DNA of 7,643 nucleotides from Saprospiraceae bacterium (GTDB lineage: Bacteria; Bacteroidota; Bacteroidia; Chitinophagales; Saprospiraceae): the NCBI GenBank assembly GCA_020852155.1, contig JADZBJ010000349.1, positions 1-7,643 of the forward strand, written 5' to 3'. Every line of letters begins with the position of its first letter. The first letter of the stretch is position 1. A model generated the notes under the pieces. That model saw only the letters and a list, made by a program, of their open reading frames with translations. It did not search any database and was not told where the DNA came from. Shown piece by piece: positions 6,199-7,643 of the stretch. Made by a program: the position numbers and the translations under genes.

Positions 6199-7643
6199 AT
6201 GTCGGCCTTTGACACAAAAAAAATCCGCAACGTCGTCCTGTGTGGACACGCCGGAAGCGGCAAAACCACATTTGCCGAAGCCATGCTCTACGAAGCCAAA
6301 GTCATTACCCGCCGGGGTACTACCAGCGAAGGCAACACCCAGAGCGATTACACACCACTTGAGCAACAACGCGGCCACTCGCTTTTCGCCAGCGTATTGC
6401 ACTGCAACTGGAAAGATACCAAAATCAATATCCTCGACACGCCAGGGCTTGACGATTTCGCAGGTGAAGTCGTCACTGCGCTGAAAGTCGCCGATACGGC
6501 AGTCATGATGCTCAACGCCCGCAGCGGTGTCGAAGTCGGCACTGAATTGCTGTGGGAATACATCGAAGAATTTGACACCCCGGCGATGTTCGTCATCAAT
6601 CACCTCGATCACGAAAAAGCCGATTTTGAAGCCACCCTGGAACAAGCGCAAAAACGCTTCGGCAGCCGCGTGTTGCCCTTCCAGTTTCCGGTCAATGCCG
6701 GCACTGGCTTCAACGCCATCATTGACGCCCTGCGCATGGTGATGTATGTGTTCCCGGCGGGCGGTGGCAAACCTGAAAAGAAGGACATCCCTGCCGAACA
6801 TAAAGCCCGTGCCGAAGCCCTGCACAACGCCATCGTAGAGGCCGCCGCCGAAAACGACGAAAGCCTGATGGAACATTTCTTCGAGAGCGGCACACTCAGC
6901 GAAGAAGAACTGGCACAAGGCCTGACCATCGGTATGGCCCACCACCAGTATTTCCCCGTTTTCTGCGCCTCCGGCGAAAAAGATATGGGCAGCGGACGTA
7001 TCATGGGCTTTATCCACGACGTTTGCCCCAGCCCGGCCGACCGCCCCGCTGCTTCCCTCGAAGGCGGCGGCTCGAAGCCCTGCGAAGCCTCAGCGCGCCC
7101 TTGCGTGTTCATTTTCAAAACGGTCAATGAACCCAAAGTCGGTCTGGTTTCGTATTTTAAAGTCTATTCCGGTACACTCCGTACCGGCGACGAACTCACC
7201 AATGCCGACAACGGCACCGTCGAACGCTTCGGGCAACTTTATGAAAGCGAAGGCAAAAACCGCGACGCCGTCAATGAACTCCGCGCCGGCGACATAGGCT
7301 GCGCTGTGAAACTGAAAAGTTCGCACACCAACCAGACACTCAACCCAAAAGGTTCGGAAATCAAGATTGAGCGCATCCATTTCCCTGCGCCGCGCATTCG
7401 CATGTCGGTACTACCGCCATCCAAGGCCGATGTTGAAAAAATGGCCAATGCGCTGCACAGTATTCAGGAAGAAGACCCAACCCTGCTCGTCGAACAAAGC
7501 ATCGAACTCAAGCAGACCATCATTCAGGGTCAGGGCGAAATGCACCTCGACGTAGTGCGCACCAAAGCCGAACAAAACTTCGGCGTTCAACTGCAATTCA
7601 CGGAGCCGCGCATTCCGTACCGCGAAACGATCACCAAGGAAGT
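6199..7643 (+). CDS. Elongation factor G-like GTPase, partial at 3' end
   Basis: The first 481 residues of an EF-G paralogue are present; the frame runs off the window, so about a third of a normal roughly 700-residue protein is missing. The GTPase domain begins with an intact P-loop, GHAGSGKT (16-23). The other G motifs are altered: the G2 region reads RGHS (58-61) where EF-G has RGIT, G3 reads DTPGLDDF (80-87) where EF-G has DTPGHVDF, and G4 reads NHLD (134-137) instead of NKxD. Domain II starts near residue 300, domain III covers about 400-460 with QGQGEMHL at 443-450, and domain IV begins at FGVQLQFTEPRIPYRETI. This pattern fits the EF-G-like (FusA2-type) paralogues that accompany a canonical EF-G in many bacteria. 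A role in translocation should not be assumed; GTP hydrolysis may be slow or absent. The start is fixed by the ATG just ahead of the P-loop; there is no in-frame start nearby upstream. A structured leader precedes it. Confidence 0.92.
   Translation, partial: MSAFDTKKIRNVVLCGHAGSGKTTFAEAMLYEAKVITRRGTTSEGNTQSDYTPLEQQRGHSLFASVLHCNWKDTKINILDTPGLDDFAGEVVTALKVADTAVMMLNARSGVEVGTELLWEYIEEFDTPAMFVINHLDHEKADFEATLEQAQKRFGSRVLPFQFPVNAGTGFNAIIDALRMVMYVFPAGGGKPEKKDIPAEHKARAEALHNAIVEAAAENDESLMEHFFESGTLSEEELAQGLTIGMAHHQYFPVFCASGEKDMGSGRIMGFIHDVCPSPADRPAASLEGGGSKPCEASARPCVFIFKTVNEPKVGLVSYFKVYSGTLRTGDELTNADNGTVERFGQLYESEGKNRDAVNELRAGDIGCAVKLKSSHTNQTLNPKGSEIKIERIHFPAPRIRMSVLPPSKADVEKMANALHSIQEEDPTLLVEQSIELKQTIIQGQGEMHLDVVRTKAEQNFGVQLQFTEPRIPYRETITKE

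Noticed and set aside
6143..6484. A 113-codon + strand frame starting in the leader hairpin
   Set aside because: It overlaps the EF-G-like gene in another frame, and its proline- and serine-rich product looks like an out-of-frame shadow.
6103..7017. A 304-codon open frame on the minus strand opposite the EF-G-like gene
   Set aside because: It lies antisense to a frame with clear EF-G motifs, has no signal peptide or recognisable domain, and has the composition expected of an antisense frame in GC-rich coding DNA.

Overview
The window looks like a piece of a Bacteroidota chromosome, possibly Saprospiraceae or a relative. The main evidence is a C-terminal type IX secretion (T9SS) sorting domain on one gene. 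Supporting signs are weak or absent Shine-Dalgarno sequences and a type of intergenic palindrome that I know from Bacteroidota genomes. The family-level placement is a guess. Metabolic and housekeeping genes are moderately GC-rich; the spaces between genes and the T9SS gene are clearly more AT-rich.

Layout: (1) A short tandem repeat at the left edge runs into the start of pgi (glucose-6-phosphate isomerase, + strand, 36-1337). (2) A long hairpin separates pgi from a convergent minus-strand gene (1414-2634). That gene encodes a secreted protein with about 30-residue Y-x-Y repeats and a T9SS type A sorting domain. (3) A roughly 500-bp divergent gap follows, holding an ATCTGCGG repeat and a 161-bp fully palindromic, MITE-like element. 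(4) A large secreted PIG-L/LmbE-type deacetylase with a C-terminal glutamine-amidotransferase-like domain lies on the + strand (3143-5668). (5) A roughly 530-bp gap follows with three separate hairpins: one 20 nt after the deacetylase stop, one foldback repeat of the GTCATCCTGAACGAAGTGAAGGATCT kind, and one just upstream of the next gene. (6) The start of an elongation-factor-G-like GTPase (6199 to the right edge, open at the 3' end) has degenerate G2, G3 and G4 motifs.

The genes do not form an obvious pathway or operon. They are separate transcription units, each bordered by palindromes. pgi serves central sugar metabolism, and the PIG-L protein probably acts on an amino-sugar or glycoconjugate outside the cytoplasm. 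The T9SS protein is exported and may be surface-attached. The EF-G paralogue is cytoplasmic and of uncertain role.

I found no CRISPR array, no tRNA or rRNA, no transposase, and no convincing new multi-gene system. The most unusual material is the set of structured intergenic elements, the degenerate EF-G paralogue and the domain fusion in the PIG-L protein.
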